DNA of 64,000 nt, from assembly GCF_002056295.1 (NCBI RefSeq), contig NZ_CP020100.1:2193501-2257500 (forward strand), written 5' to 3'. Positions within the stretch are counted from its first letter, which is position 1; the number at the start of each line of letters is the position of its first letter. The stretch comes from Halopseudomonas phragmitis. Its GTDB lineage: Bacteria; Pseudomonadota; Gammaproteobacteria; Pseudomonadales; Pseudomonadaceae. This document shows, piece by piece, positions 16,753-25,236 of this stretch. The translations under genes and the position numbers were made by a program. Below the pieces are notes generated by a model, which was not told the DNA's origin, did not search any database, and worked only from the letters and a program-made list of their open reading frames with translations.

Positions 16753-18852
16753 TCAGCTGGCTTTGGCTACCTGTTGCTCCAGCTCCAGCAGATCGATCAG
16801 GATTTTTCCAGTCTCGGCCAGGAAGGGGTCGTGCTCAGACTCCTGCTCCTCATGACCGGCAGCCAGTTCGCCTTCGAGTGGATCATCCTTTTCCAGTTCG
16901 GTGAGCAGAGTTTCACCTAGGGCCTGGCGGCGCTGATTCTCCAGAGCTAATAAGCGCTCCTCGAACTCCTTCTGCTGCTGGCGGCGCTTGGCTTCGTTAA
17001 GCGGCAACTGCTCGCGGGCCTGCACTTCACGGTTCAGTTCGATGCGAGCCATGGTGTAGGTGAAGTCCGGATCATTGGCTGCGCGTTGCAGATGACGCTC
17101 GGTCAGAGTGCCGAGCAGCGGCGCGAGCTGGCGGTCACTGCGGTATTTGGCCGGGGCGATGGTGTCCCAGGGCAGCGCGCGCGGCAGGCTGCTTTCACCA
17201 ATGTCGGTGGTTTCAAGCAGAGACGGATAGCTGATGTCGGGAATCACGCCGCGGTGCTGGGTGCTTTGCCCCGATACGCGGTAGAACTTGGCTAGCGTCA
17301 GCTTCAGCTCACCATGATTGAGCGGCTGGATTGACTGTACAGTGCCCTTGCCAAAAGTCGGTTCGCCGATGATCAGCGCCCGACCGTAATCCTGCATGGC
17401 ACCGGCAAAGATTTCCGAGGCCGAGGCGGACAGCCGGTTGACCATGACCGCCAACGGACCACCATAACTGATGCCGGTATCAGGATCGTCGAGAATCTGC
17501 ACCTGGCCTTGGCTATCACGCACCAGAACGGTCGGGCCGCGATCGATGAACAGGCCAGTCAGTTCGGTGGCTTCCTGCAGCGAGCCGCCGCCATTGTTAC
17601 GCAGGTCCAGGACGATGCCGTCGACTTTCTGGGTCTGCAACTCGCTCAGCAACTGGCGTACGTCGCGGGTGGTGCTACGGTAATCCGGGTCGCCGCGGCG
17701 GTAAGCCTTGAAGTCGATGTAGAAGCCGGGCACCTCAATGACGCCGATGCGATAATCGCGCCCTTGTTGGGTGAAATCCAGAACTCTGGACTTGGCCGCC
17801 TGGTCTTCAAGCTTGACAGCCTCGCGCACCAGAACCACTTCGCGGCTGGTTAAATCGGTGGGCGGGTTGCTGGCCGGAATGACCTCCAGGCGCACGCTCG
17901 AGCCTTTGGGACCGCGAATCAGTTTGACCACCTCATCCAGGCGCCAGCCAACCACGTCGACGATTTCGCCAGTGCCCTGGCCGACACCGATAATACGATC
18001 AGCCGGGGCCAGTTGTTGGCTTTTCTCGGCCGGTCCGGCCGGAACCAGGCGTACGATCTTGGTAAATTCGTTATCGCTTTGCAGGACAGCGCCAATACCT
18101 TCGAGCGACAGGCTCATGTTGATATCGAAGTTTTCCGCATTCTCCGGTGACAGGTATTGAGTGTGCGGATCGTAGACCTGAGCCAGAGCGTTGATGTAGT
18201 TCTGGAAAATGTCTTCACTGCGGGTCTGGTTCAGGCGCAGGGCCTGGCCTTTGTAGCGTTTGTCGAGCAGTTCGGCGATGCCATCAAGGTCGCGGCCAGC
18301 CAGTTTCAGACGCAGTACTTCGTCCTTGAGTTGTTGGCGCCAGAGCTGCTTGAGCGCATTGTTGTCGGCTGGCCAGGCGGCTTCTTCACGGTCGACCAGA
18401 ATGGTCTGGTCGCTGTTGAAGTCGAGCTTGTCAAGGCCTTCGCCCAGCAATGACTGAATGAAGTCGACCCGTTCCAGGGCGCGGGTCAACTGGCGCCGAT
18501 GCATGTCGAAGCCGACACTCAGATCGCCGGCCAGGAGTAGGTCGTCAATGCGGTAACGGTAACCCTCGAAACCCTGGATATCGGCTGCGCTGAACAGGCT
18601 GCGTTGAGGGTCGAGATGACGCAGGTAAGTGTCGAAGATTTCACTGGACAGAGCATCATCCAGTCGAATCCGGTTGTAGTGATGCCGACGCAACAGTTCC
18701 ACGGTATTGAGGCTGGCAATCATTTGCTCGCGCGTGGGCTGCAGGCTGTCGAGGTCCAGGGTGGTGCCCTGCGGGTCCGCTGCGTAACCGGTACCGCCGA
18801 AACTCAGTAGGGCGATAAGGCAGGTCGTGCGCAGGGTATTTAAGCCGTTCAT
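16753..18852 (-). CDS. prc: Carboxy-terminal processing protease (Prc/Tsp)
   Basis: Periplasmic serine protease of the S41 family that trims or degrades C-termini of periplasmic proteins. 699 residues with a signal peptide (cleavage near GYAADP), an N-terminal helical domain (HHYNRIRLDDALSSEIFDTYL, YDPHTQYLSP) and a PDZ domain (about 240-330). The catalytic core has LDLRNNGGGSL, the serine in SASASEIF and the lysine in FGKGTVQ. A C-terminal DUF3340-type extension ends in a charged tail. Length matches E. coli-type Prc. Confidence 0.94.
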   Translation of the reverse strand: MNGLNTLRTTCLIALLSFGGTGYAADPQGTTLDLDSLQPTREQMIASLNTVELLRRHHYNRIRLDDALSSEIFDTYLRHLDPQRSLFSAADIQGFEGYRYRIDDLLLAGDLSVGFDMHRRQLTRALERVDFIQSLLGEGLDKLDFNSDQTILVDREEAAWPADNNALKQLWRQQLKDEVLRLKLAGRDLDGIAELLDKRYKGQALRLNQTRSEDIFQNYINALAQVYDPHTQYLSPENAENFDINMSLSLEGIGAVLQSDNEFTKIVRLVPAGPAEKSQQLAPADRIIGVGQGTGEIVDVVGWRLDEVVKLIRGPKGSSVRLEVIPASNPPTDLTSREVVLVREAVKLEDQAAKSRVLDFTQQGRDYRIGVIEVPGFYIDFKAYRRGDPDYRSTTRDVRQLLSELQTQKVDGIVLDLRNNGGGSLQEATELTGLFIDRGPTVLVRDSQGQVQILDDPDTGISYGGPLAVMVNRLSASASEIFAGAMQDYGRALIIGEPTFGKGTVQSIQPLNHGELKLTLAKFYRVSGQSTQHRGVIPDISYPSLLETTDIGESSLPRALPWDTIAPAKYRSDRQLAPLLGTLTERHLQRAANDPDFTYTMARIELNREVQAREQLPLNEAKRRQQQKEFEERLLALENQRRQALGETLLTELEKDDPLEGELAAGHEEQESEHDPFLAETGKILIDLLELEQQVAKAS

Positions 18853-18898
18853 CGAAGTATCACATCCGGACTGGGTGGGAGTATGCTCTTAGGCCTCA

Positions 18899-18920
18899 TA
18901 CGGGAGCATGGGTTCCCGTT
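18899..18920. promoter_or_regulatory. Inverted repeat in the prc / oxidoreductase divergent region
   Basis: ACGGGA (18900-18905) and TCCCGT (18914-18919) separated by 8 bases, in the 102-base divergent gap. Could be an operator or a leader hairpin; nothing identifies a cognate regulator. Confidence 0.3.
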
Positions 18921-18954
18921 ACTGTAGACCCTTTAATTGCACTATGGAGGCAGC

Positions 18955-19902
18955 GTGAGAGGATTGCAAGCCGAGGGCGGGGCCCTGATTTGGCGTGAAC
19001 AGCCCCATGTAGAGCTGGCCGAGGGCCAGGTGCGGGTGCGTGTTGCAGCGGCAGGATTAAATCGTGCCGACTTGTTACAGAAGGCGGGGATGTATCCGCC
19101 GCCGCCCGGTGTGACCCAGGTGCTGGGGCTGGAGTGTGCCGGAGAGGTGGTTGAAATCTGTGGTGCTGTGCGCTGGCAGGTCGGTGACAGGGTCTGTGCG
19201 CTGTTGGCGGGCGGTGGAATGGCCGAGGAAGTGGTGGTTGATGCCGGCCACCTGTTGCCAGTGCCCAAGGGTATGAGCTGGGCCGAGGCGGCGGCGATTC
19301 CCGAAGTGTTCAGTACCGCCTGGCTCAATGTGTTCGAATTGGCTGCGGCCAAGCCGGGTGAAAAAGTCCTGATTCATGCGGGTGCCAGCGGGGTGGGTAC
19401 GGCGGCGATTCAGTTGTGCAAGGCGCTGGGCAATCCCTGTTGGGTCACGCTCGGTAGCCAGGGCAAGCTCGATGCCTGTCTGGCACTGGGAGCAACGGGT
19501 GGTCTGTTGCGCCAGGCCGGGATTGCCGGGCTGGCCAGCGAGGGGCCCTTCGATGTGGCTCTGGACCCGGTTGGGGCGACCTATGCGGCAGATCATCTGG
19601 ACCTGTTGGGGGTGGATGCCCGCTGGGTGATTATCGGTCTGATGGGCGGACGTGAGGCGACACTGGATCTGGCCAAACTGCTGGTCAAGCGTATTCAGTT
19701 GATCGGTTCGACCTTGCGTACCCGCAATGCTGACTTCAAGGCTGGCCTGCTGGCGCGTATGGAGCAGCGCCTGTGGCCATTGTTCGCTAGCGGTGAGTTG
19801 AAACCGCTGGTGGCCAAGACCTTTGGCTTTGATCAGGCCGAGGAGGCTTTTGCTGAACTGGCGGCCGATCAGATTGTTGGCAAGGTTGTGCTGGTGCGCT
19901 GA
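18955..19902 (+). CDS. NAD(P)H quinone oxidoreductase, zinc-free MDR family (PIG3/QorA-like)
   Basis: Cytoplasmic NADPH-dependent reductase of quinones or related enones. 315 residues. The GroES-like N-terminal domain carries the zeta-crystallin/PIG3 signature AAGLNRADLLQKAGMYPPPPG. The Rossmann domain has HAGASGVGTAAIQLCKALG and no structural zinc cysteine cluster. GTG 18955, preceded by GGAGG at a 4-base spacing, is the best start; a TTG six codons earlier has no ribosome site. Ends KVVLVR. Divergent from prc and followed by a MITE copy. Exact substrate unknown. Confidence 0.88.
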   Translation: MRGLQAEGGALIWREQPHVELAEGQVRVRVAAAGLNRADLLQKAGMYPPPPGVTQVLGLECAGEVVEICGAVRWQVGDRVCALLAGGGMAEEVVVDAGHLLPVPKGMSWAEAAAIPEVFSTAWLNVFELAAAKPGEKVLIHAGASGVGTAAIQLCKALGNPCWVTLGSQGKLDACLALGATGGLLRQAGIAGLASEGPFDVALDPVGATYAADHLDLLGVDARWVIIGLMGGREATLDLAKLLVKRIQLIGSTLRTRNADFKAGLLARMEQRLWPLFASGELKPLVAKTFGFDQAEEAFAELAADQIVGKVVLVR

Positions 19903-19929
19903 TTGTTGTCTACGACAGTGAAGCCTTAA

Positions 19930-20068
19930 GGAACCTCTGAAAAACTACCTGCGTTGGCAATACTGCGTTAAAAATGGCCTCAAGATGCTCATTTACAGCG
20001 CGTAAACTGCGCTCTTTCGGCCATTTTTGCCTTGTCTTGCCGGCCTCGCCTACGTTTTCAGAGGTTCC
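19930..20068. mobile_element. MITE-like element, copy 1 (139 bp)
   Basis: Ends are inverted repeats starting GGAACCTCTGAAAA and ending TTTTCAGAGGTTCC. It is flanked by a perfect 4-base duplication TTAA (19926-19929 and 20069-20072). The inside is a second inverted repeat, AAAAATGGCC (19970) / GGCCATTTTT (20019). No open reading frame. The second copy at 24083-24221 has exactly the same length. It sits between convergent genes, and its right-hand target duplication supplies the apeB stop codon. Confidence 0.82.
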
Positions 20069-21364
20069 TTAAATCAGGGCTTCGCTGTTGAAAAACTCCC
20101 GCAAAGCGCGAACCAGATAGCCGGGGTCACGACTGCCGGCCAGTTCGCGGATCGAGTGCATGGCGAACGTCGGCGCGCCGACATCGACCGTGCGCACACC
20201 CAGACGGCTGGCAGTGATCGGGCCAATCGTGCTGCCACAACCCATATCACTACGCACCACGAAACTCTGTACCGGTACTCCGGCCTGGTGGCACAGGTGG
20301 CGGAAGAAGGCGGCTGTTTCGCTGTTGGTGGCATAGCGCTGGTTGCTGTTGACCTTGATCACCGGGCCGGCGTTGAGTTGTGGGCCGTGGTTGGCGTCGT
20401 GGCGGTCAGCGAAGTTGGGGTGTACCGCGTGGGCGTTGTCGGCTGATACCAGCAGTGAACGCTGAATGGCGCGAATGCGGCTCTCGGCTTCCGGCAACAG
20501 GCGGGCCAGCACGTCTTCCAGGAACGGACCGTCGGCGCCACAGGCCGAGCAGGAGCCGATCTCCTCGTGGTCGGTGCACACCAGCAGGCAGGCCTGACGC
20601 TTGTCGCTGTCGAGCAGGGCGCGCAGGCCGGCGTGGCAAGACAGCAGGTTGTCCAGGCGCGCGGCGGCGAAGAAGTCCTCGTCCAGCCCCAGGGTGCTGG
20701 CCGGCTGAGTGTCATAGAAGCTCAGTTCGTAGTCCAGAACCTGGTCAATTTCCAGGTTCGGGTGTTCTTGCTGCAACTGTGTAACCAGTAGTGCTCGCAG
20801 GTCGCGGCGTGGTTCCAGGCTGTGGGCCAGGACTGGCGGCAGGTGGGTCTGGGCATTGATGGCCAGGCCGTCATTGACGCCGCGGTTGAGGTGAATTGCC
20901 AGGCTCGGGATTACCGCGATGGGCCGCTTGAAGTCGATCAGACGGCTCTGCAACTGACCGCTGCAGTCGCGAAAGGTCACGCGGCCGGCCAGTGACAGGT
21001 CGCGGTCGAACCAGGGCGCGAGCAGGGCACCGCCATAAACTTCGACGCCCAGTTGCCAGAGCCCCTGCATGTCGATTTCCGGCTGCGGCTTGACCTTCAG
21101 GCACGGGCTGTCGGTGTGTGCGCCCACCATTCTCAAGCCGCGCTCAAGAGCGCCTGGCTCGCCAGTGCGAAAGGCGATCAGTGACGAGTCGTTGCGCCGT
21201 ACCAGGTAGCTGCCATTGACCTTGAGCTGCCAGTCATCACGCTCATCGAGCAGCTCAAAGCCGGCGTCCAGCAAGCGCTGGCTGAGGCTCTGAGTGGCAT
21301 GGAACGGCGTCGGGGACGCCTGGATGAAGTCGGCCAGATCCTGGTTCAGGGTGCTGTGGGGCAT
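20069..21364 (-). CDS. apeB: M18 family aspartyl aminopeptidase
   Basis: Cytoplasmic dinuclear-zinc aminopeptidase that prefers acidic N-terminal residues. The 431-residue product shows the family's metal and catalytic motifs: [35 protein letters not shown], the GCGSTIGP loop and the late histidine in FAMHSIRE. Length and order are standard. The TAA stop at 20069-20071 lies within the 4-base target duplication of the adjoining MITE. The next gene upstream (21379) is an RluA-family gene on the same strand, 14 bases away, as in other Pseudomonas. Confidence 0.94.
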   Translation of the reverse strand: MPHSTLNQDLADFIQASPTPFHATQSLSQRLLDAGFELLDERDDWQLKVNGSYLVRRNDSSLIAFRTGEPGALERGLRMVGAHTDSPCLKVKPQPEIDMQGLWQLGVEVYGGALLAPWFDRDLSLAGRVTFRDCSGQLQSRLIDFKRPIAVIPSLAIHLNRGVNDGLAINAQTHLPPVLAHSLEPRRDLRALLVTQLQQEHPNLEIDQVLDYELSFYDTQPASTLGLDEDFFAAARLDNLLSCHAGLRALLDSDKRQACLLVCTDHEEIGSCSACGADGPFLEDVLARLLPEAESRIRAIQRSLLVSADNAHAVHPNFADRHDANHGPQLNAGPVIKVNSNQRYATNSETAAFFRHLCHQAGVPVQSFVVRSDMGCGSTIGPITASRLGVRTVDVGAPTFAMHSIRELAGSRDPGYLVRALREFFNSEALI

Positions 21365-21378
21365 GGCATGTTCCTTGT

Positions 21379-22014
21379 TCAGAAAGGGGCTGGGCTGTCG
21401 AAAACCAGGTGTTCTTTGCTCTGCGGGTGGCGAATGCCGAGCCGGGCCGCGTGCAGCGCCAGGCGTGGGCAGGCGGCCAGGGCCTGGCTGTGGGCATAGA
21501 GCTGATCACCCAGCAGCGGATGCCCGATGGCCAGCATGTGTACGCGCAACTGGTGCGAGCGCCCGGTGATCGGGGTCAGTTCAACCCGACAATAGTTGCT
21601 GTGCCGTTCCAGTACCCGCCAGAATGTCTGGGCCGGCTTGCCCAGTTCATGATCGACGATATGACGGGGCTTGTTCGGTGGATCATAACGCAGCGGCAGG
21701 TCGATGTGGCCGCTGTCGCTGTCCGGCTGCCCCCAGCACAGGGCAATGTAGGTTTTCTCGGTTTCCCTGTCGTGGAACTGGCGAGACAGTTCGCGATGGC
21801 TGTCCGGGTCGCGGGCGATCACCAGCAGACCGGAGGTTTCCCAATCGAGCCGATGGACGATCCGGGCTTCGGGATAGCCGTTGTCCTGCAGACGGGTGAT
21901 CAGGCAGTCTTTGTTGTCTTCAGCACGGCCGGGAACCGATAGCAGCAGGCTGGGCTTGTCGACGATCAGAAAACACGGATCCTCGTGCAGGATCCCGATA
22001 TTGGTCAGCGGCAT
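21379..22014 (-). CDS. RluA-family pseudouridine synthase
   Basis: Isomerises uridine to pseudouridine in rRNA or tRNA. The 211-residue protein has no S4 domain and contains the catalytic motif [14 protein letters not shown] (the aspartate is essential in the family), [14 protein letters not shown] near the start and [20 protein letters not shown]. It is close to E. coli RluA in size and layout, so 23S U746/tRNA U32 is a reasonable target, but paralogue identity cannot be settled from motifs. Confidence 0.9.
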   Translation of the reverse strand: MPLTNIGILHEDPCFLIVDKPSLLLSVPGRAEDNKDCLITRLQDNGYPEARIVHRLDWETSGLLVIARDPDSHRELSRQFHDRETEKTYIALCWGQPDSDSGHIDLPLRYDPPNKPRHIVDHELGKPAQTFWRVLERHSNYCRVELTPITGRSHQLRVHMLAIGHPLLGDQLYAHSQALAACPRLALHAARLGIRHPQSKEHLVFDSPAPF

Positions 22015-22026
22015 GCAAACTCTGAA

Positions 22027-22046
22027 GGCGCCGCCGTAGCGGCGCC
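22027..22046 (-). terminator. Hairpin after minE
   Basis: Perfect 8-base stem GGCGCCGC-CGTA-GCGGCGCC between minE and the pseudouridine synthase gene. Very stable, but no U-tract, so it may attenuate rather than stop transcription. Confidence 0.45.
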
Positions 22047-22051
22047 TGTCA

Positions 22052-22312
22052 TCAGGGGCGGTCGGGCAGGGTGATGTTCAGTTCGAGAATCGAGCAGTGG
22101 TCCTGATTATCCAGGGCCACATGTACTTGCTCGCGGTCGATCGGCACGTACTTGCTGATCACGTCGATGATTTCCTGTTGGAGCTGCGGCAGGTAATCAG
22201 GTTGAGTACGCTGGCCACGCTCATGGGCGACGATGATCTGCAGGCGCTCCTTGGCGACGGAGGCCGGCGTGGTGCTTTTCTTACGGTCGCGGAAATAATC
22301 GAAAATGCTCAT
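22052..22312 (-). CDS. minE: Cell division topological specificity factor MinE
   Basis: Stimulates the MinD ATPase and drives the pole-to-pole oscillation that keeps FtsZ at midcell. 86 residues: N-terminal membrane-targeting and MinD-binding helix ([32 protein letters not shown]), then the topological specificity domain ([18 protein letters not shown]). Its start overlaps the minD stop by one base. Confidence 0.96.
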   Translation of the reverse strand: MSIFDYFRDRKKSTTPASVAKERLQIIVAHERGQRTQPDYLPQLQQEIIDVISKYVPIDREQVHVALDNQDHCSILELNITLPDRP

Positions 22313-23121
22313 TAACGGCCACCAAACAGGCGCTGCAGCAGGCCCTTCTTCTGCGCTTCGAGGAAACGATGCGGAACGTCTTTGCCGAGCAAGCGGTCGA
22401 CAGCGTCGCTGTAGGCCTGGCCGGCATCGCTCTTGTCATCCATGATTACCGGGATACCCTGGTTCGAGGCCTTGAGTACGGCCTGGGATTCGGGGATTAC
22501 CCCCAGCAGCGGAATCGACAGAATTTCTTCGACATCGCTGACAGAGAGCATTTCGCCGTTTTCCACCCGCTCCGGGTTGTAACGGGTCAACAGCAGATTT
22601 TCCTTGACCTTGCCGCCCTGTTCGGCCAGCCGTGATTTGCTGGCCAGCAGTCCGAGCATGCGATCGGAGTCGCGTACCGAGGAGACTTCCGGGTTGGTCA
22701 CGACAATTGCCTCGTCGGCGAAGTACATGGCCAGGTGGGCACCTTTCTCGATGCCGGCCGGGGAGTCACAGACGATGAAATCGAAGGTTTCTTTCAGTTC
22801 GTTGAGAACCTTTTCAACGCCTTCCTCGGTCAGGGCATCCTTGTCGCGGGTCTGGGACGCCGGCAGGATGTAGAGGTTGTCGGCGCGCTTGTCCTTGATC
22901 AGGGTCTGATTAAGGTTGGAGTCGCCGTTGATCAGGTTGACGAAGTCATACACCACGCGACGTTCACAGCCCATGATCAGGTCCAGATTGCGCAGGCCAA
23001 CGTCGAAGTCGACGATCACTGTTTTATAGCCGCGCAGGGCGAGTCCGGTACCGATGGCGGCGCTGGTCGTAGTCTTGCCAACACCGCCTTTGCCTGAGGT
23101 AACGACTAGAATCTTTGCCAA
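22312..23121 (-). CDS. minD: Septum site-determining ATPase MinD
   Basis: Membrane-cycling ATPase of the Min system. 269 residues with the deviant Walker A ([16 protein letters not shown]), switch I ([15 protein letters not shown]), Walker B-like [15 protein letters not shown] and a C-terminal amphipathic helix ([12 protein letters not shown]) for membrane binding. Middle gene of minCDE. Confidence 0.97.
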   Translation of the reverse strand: MAKILVVTSGKGGVGKTTTSAAIGTGLALRGYKTVIVDFDVGLRNLDLIMGCERRVVYDFVNLINGDSNLNQTLIKDKRADNLYILPASQTRDKDALTEEGVEKVLNELKETFDFIVCDSPAGIEKGAHLAMYFADEAIVVTNPEVSSVRDSDRMLGLLASKSRLAEQGGKVKENLLLTRYNPERVENGEMLSVSDVEEILSIPLLGVIPESQAVLKASNQGIPVIMDDKSDAGQAYSDAVDRLLGKDVPHRFLEAQKKGLLQRLFGGR

Positions 23122-23267
23122 GATGACCTTCCTGTCGATATATGTGAGGTTGCTCTGGTACCGGCGTTACAGCGCTCTGCGCCGGTCGGTTCGAATTGGT
23201 TTGGGTGGCCCGGGTACTGGCTTCAGGCCAGATATGGCGGGCACTCCCGGATGGCGCACAGTATCTG

Positions 23268-24023
23268 TCAAAGACTCGTCATCTTCAAGTTGTCGCCGTC
23301 GAGGAATGTCTGAGTGGCCTGTTTCCAGAGGCTGTCCTTACGCAGATCCTCGGCTACCTTGTAGTGCCCGGCGATTGAGATCAGTTCAGCCTCAAGGCTC
23401 TGACACAGGATGCGGGCTTCGGTGTTGCCGCGCACGCCAGCCAGGGCCCGGCCACGCAGTGGGCCATAGACGTGGATATGACCATCGGCTAGCAGTTCTG
23501 CTCCGGCGCTGACTGGAGCCAGAACCACCAGATCGCCGCCACGGGCATAAACCTGCTGCCCGGAGCGGACCGGTTGAGTGATGATCCGGCCCTGGCTGGG
23601 CGGCGCCTCACTGGGGGCTGGGGCTGGAGACGGTTCGGCCGGCTTGGTCGGCTCACCGGCAAGTTCCTGGGGTTTGTCGCGGTTGCGTCCCGGCGGCATC
23701 AGTACTAGCCCTGCGTCCTGGGCCAGTGGTCGGCAGCTTTCGTTGCCGCGCAAACCAACTGGCAGCAGCCCATGCTCACGGCAGATACGCAGCAGGCTGG
23801 CCAGACTGCTTGGGTCTGGCTGGCCGTCTAGTTTGTCGAGACCGATGACCACAGGGGTGTCCTGAAAGAAGTTGGGAGCCTGCTCGACTTTTTCGGCCAG
23901 TTGCCGGGCAAAGCGTTCCGGCTCCTGGCGCACCAGCTCAAGTACGGTCATGGTCAGCATGCCGCCCTTGAGATGGAAGACGGGGTCGTTATCTAGCAGG
24001 TCAAGGGTGGTTTCAACGCTCAT
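23268..24023 (-). CDS. minC: Septum site-determining protein MinC
   Basis: FtsZ polymerisation inhibitor. N-terminal domain (DPVFHLKGGMLTMTVLELVRQEP), a proline/alanine-rich linker (about residues 115-145) and the C-terminal beta-helix domain that binds MinD (RSGQQVYARGGDLVVLAPVSAGAELLADG, HVYGPLRGRALAGVRG). ATG 24023 gives MSVETTLDLL and the usual 251-residue length. A GTG 10 codons upstream is open but less likely. 146 bases separate it from minD, longer than usual in an operon. The MITE copy at 24083-24221 sits just upstream of this gene. Confidence 0.95.
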   Translation of the reverse strand: MSVETTLDLLDNDPVFHLKGGMLTMTVLELVRQEPERFARQLAEKVEQAPNFFQDTPVVIGLDKLDGQPDPSSLASLLRICREHGLLPVGLRGNESCRPLAQDAGLVLMPPGRNRDKPQELAGEPTKPAEPSPAPAPSEAPPSQGRIITQPVRSGQQVYARGGDLVVLAPVSAGAELLADGHIHVYGPLRGRALAGVRGNTEARILCQSLEAELISIAGHYKVAEDLRKDSLWKQATQTFLDGDNLKMTSL

Positions 24024-24082
24024 GTTGGTTCCAGGCTCAAGTGATGCGGACACTTATATAGGCTGGCTATGCTAATCGCAAG

Positions 24083-24221
24083 GGAACCTCTGAAAAACTA
24101 CCTGCGTTGGCAATACTGCGTTAAAAACAGCCTCAAAATGCTCATTTACACCGCGTAAACTGCGCTTTTTCGGCTGTTTTTCCTTGTCTTGCCTGCCTCG
24201 CCTACGTTCTTCAGAGGTTCC
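24083..24221. mobile_element. MITE-like element, copy 2 (139 bp)
   Basis: Same ends (GGAACCTCTGAA...TTCAGAGGTTCC), length and orientation as the copy at 19930-20068, flanked by a perfect 4-base duplication CAAG (24079-24082 and 24222-24225). The inner stem is AAAAACAGCC (24123) / GGCTGTTTTT (24172): two positions differ from copy 1 and both are compensated on the opposite arm. It lies in the divergent promoter region between minC and the lipid A acyltransferase gene. Confidence 0.82.
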
Positions 24222-24283
24222 CAAGAGTTGTTCGGTGCCTCTCACAGGGTAGAATGCGCCTTTTGCCGAATGGTTTGCCGAGA

Positions 24284-25234
24284 ATGAGTCGTCCTGGTTT
24301 CAGTGCCCGCCTGGTACACCCCCGCTATTGGCCGCTGTGGTCGGGCTTGGGCGTGCTCTGGCTGATTACCCGTTTGCCATATCCGTTGTTGCTGCGGCTT
24401 GGCCGGGTGCTGGGTTGGGCAATGTACCACCTGATGCGGGAACGACGCAGCATTGCCCGGATCAACCTGCAGCTGTGCCTGCCTGGCTGGTCCGAGGCGC
24501 AGCGTGAGGCTCTGGTGCGTGAAAATTTTGCCAATTATGGCATCGCTCTGTTCGAAATGGCCATGGCCTGGTGGTGGCCACCCAAGCGCTTGGCCCGGTT
24601 GGCCCACATCGAAGGGCTGGAGCATCTGCAGCGGGCTGCCGCCGAGGGGCGGGGTGTGGTGCTCATGTCGCTGCATTTCACTACTCTGGAAATTGGTGCA
24701 GCGCTGCTGGGGCAGGCGGTGACCATTGATGGTATGTACCGTGAGCATGACAACGCCGCGTTCGATTTTGTGCAGCGGCGTGGCCGAGAGCGTCACAATG
24801 CCGATGCCAAGGCGGTTGAGCGCGAGGATGTGCGCTCGATGCTCAAGTCGCTGCGCGCCGGACGGGCAATCTGGTATGCCCCGGACCAGGATTATGGGCG
24901 CAAGGCCAGCATCTTTGTGCCGCTGTTTGGTGTGCCAGCGGCCACGGTGACTGCGACCAGCACCTTTGCTCGATTGGGTAAGGCACTGGTGGTGCCCTTT
25001 ACCCAGGTCCGGCTGGATGATGGGAGTGGTTATCGACTGGTGGTGCACCCGCCGTTGGAGGGTTTTCCAACGGGTGATGATCATGTTGATGCTCTGCGTA
25101 TCAACCAGTGGGTGGAGCAGGCGATACGCGAGCATCCTGAGCAGTACATGTGGGTGCACCGACGCTTCAAGACCCGGCCAGAGGGTGAGGCTCGGCCTTA
25201 CCCGAAACGTCAACGCCGCAAGCGCAGAAACTGA
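24284..25234 (+). CDS. lpxL: Lipid A lauroyl acyltransferase (LpxL/HtrB family)
   Basis: Inner-membrane enzyme adding a secondary acyl chain to lipid A. About 316 residues. N-terminal membrane anchor (YWPLWSGLGVLWLITRLPYPLLLRLG), then the HxxxxE active-site motif in SLHFTTLE, plus GMYREHDN, YAPDQDYG and the C-terminal YMWVHRRFKTRP signature. ATG 24284 (MSRPGFSARLVHPRYW) matches the family start; an ATG 10 codons earlier is open but adds residues without homology. A MITE ends about 60 bases upstream and may carry or disturb its promoter. Lauroyl specificity is by family, not proven. Confidence 0.9.
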   Translation: MSRPGFSARLVHPRYWPLWSGLGVLWLITRLPYPLLLRLGRVLGWAMYHLMRERRSIARINLQLCLPGWSEAQREALVRENFANYGIALFEMAMAWWWPPKRLARLAHIEGLEHLQRAAAEGRGVVLMSLHFTTLEIGAALLGQAVTIDGMYREHDNAAFDFVQRRGRERHNADAKAVEREDVRSMLKSLRAGRAIWYAPDQDYGRKASIFVPLFGVPAATVTATSTFARLGKALVVPFTQVRLDDGSGYRLVVHPPLEGFPTGDDHVDALRINQWVEQAIREHPEQYMWVHRRFKTRPEGEARPYPKRQRRKRRN

Positions 25235-25236
25235 GG

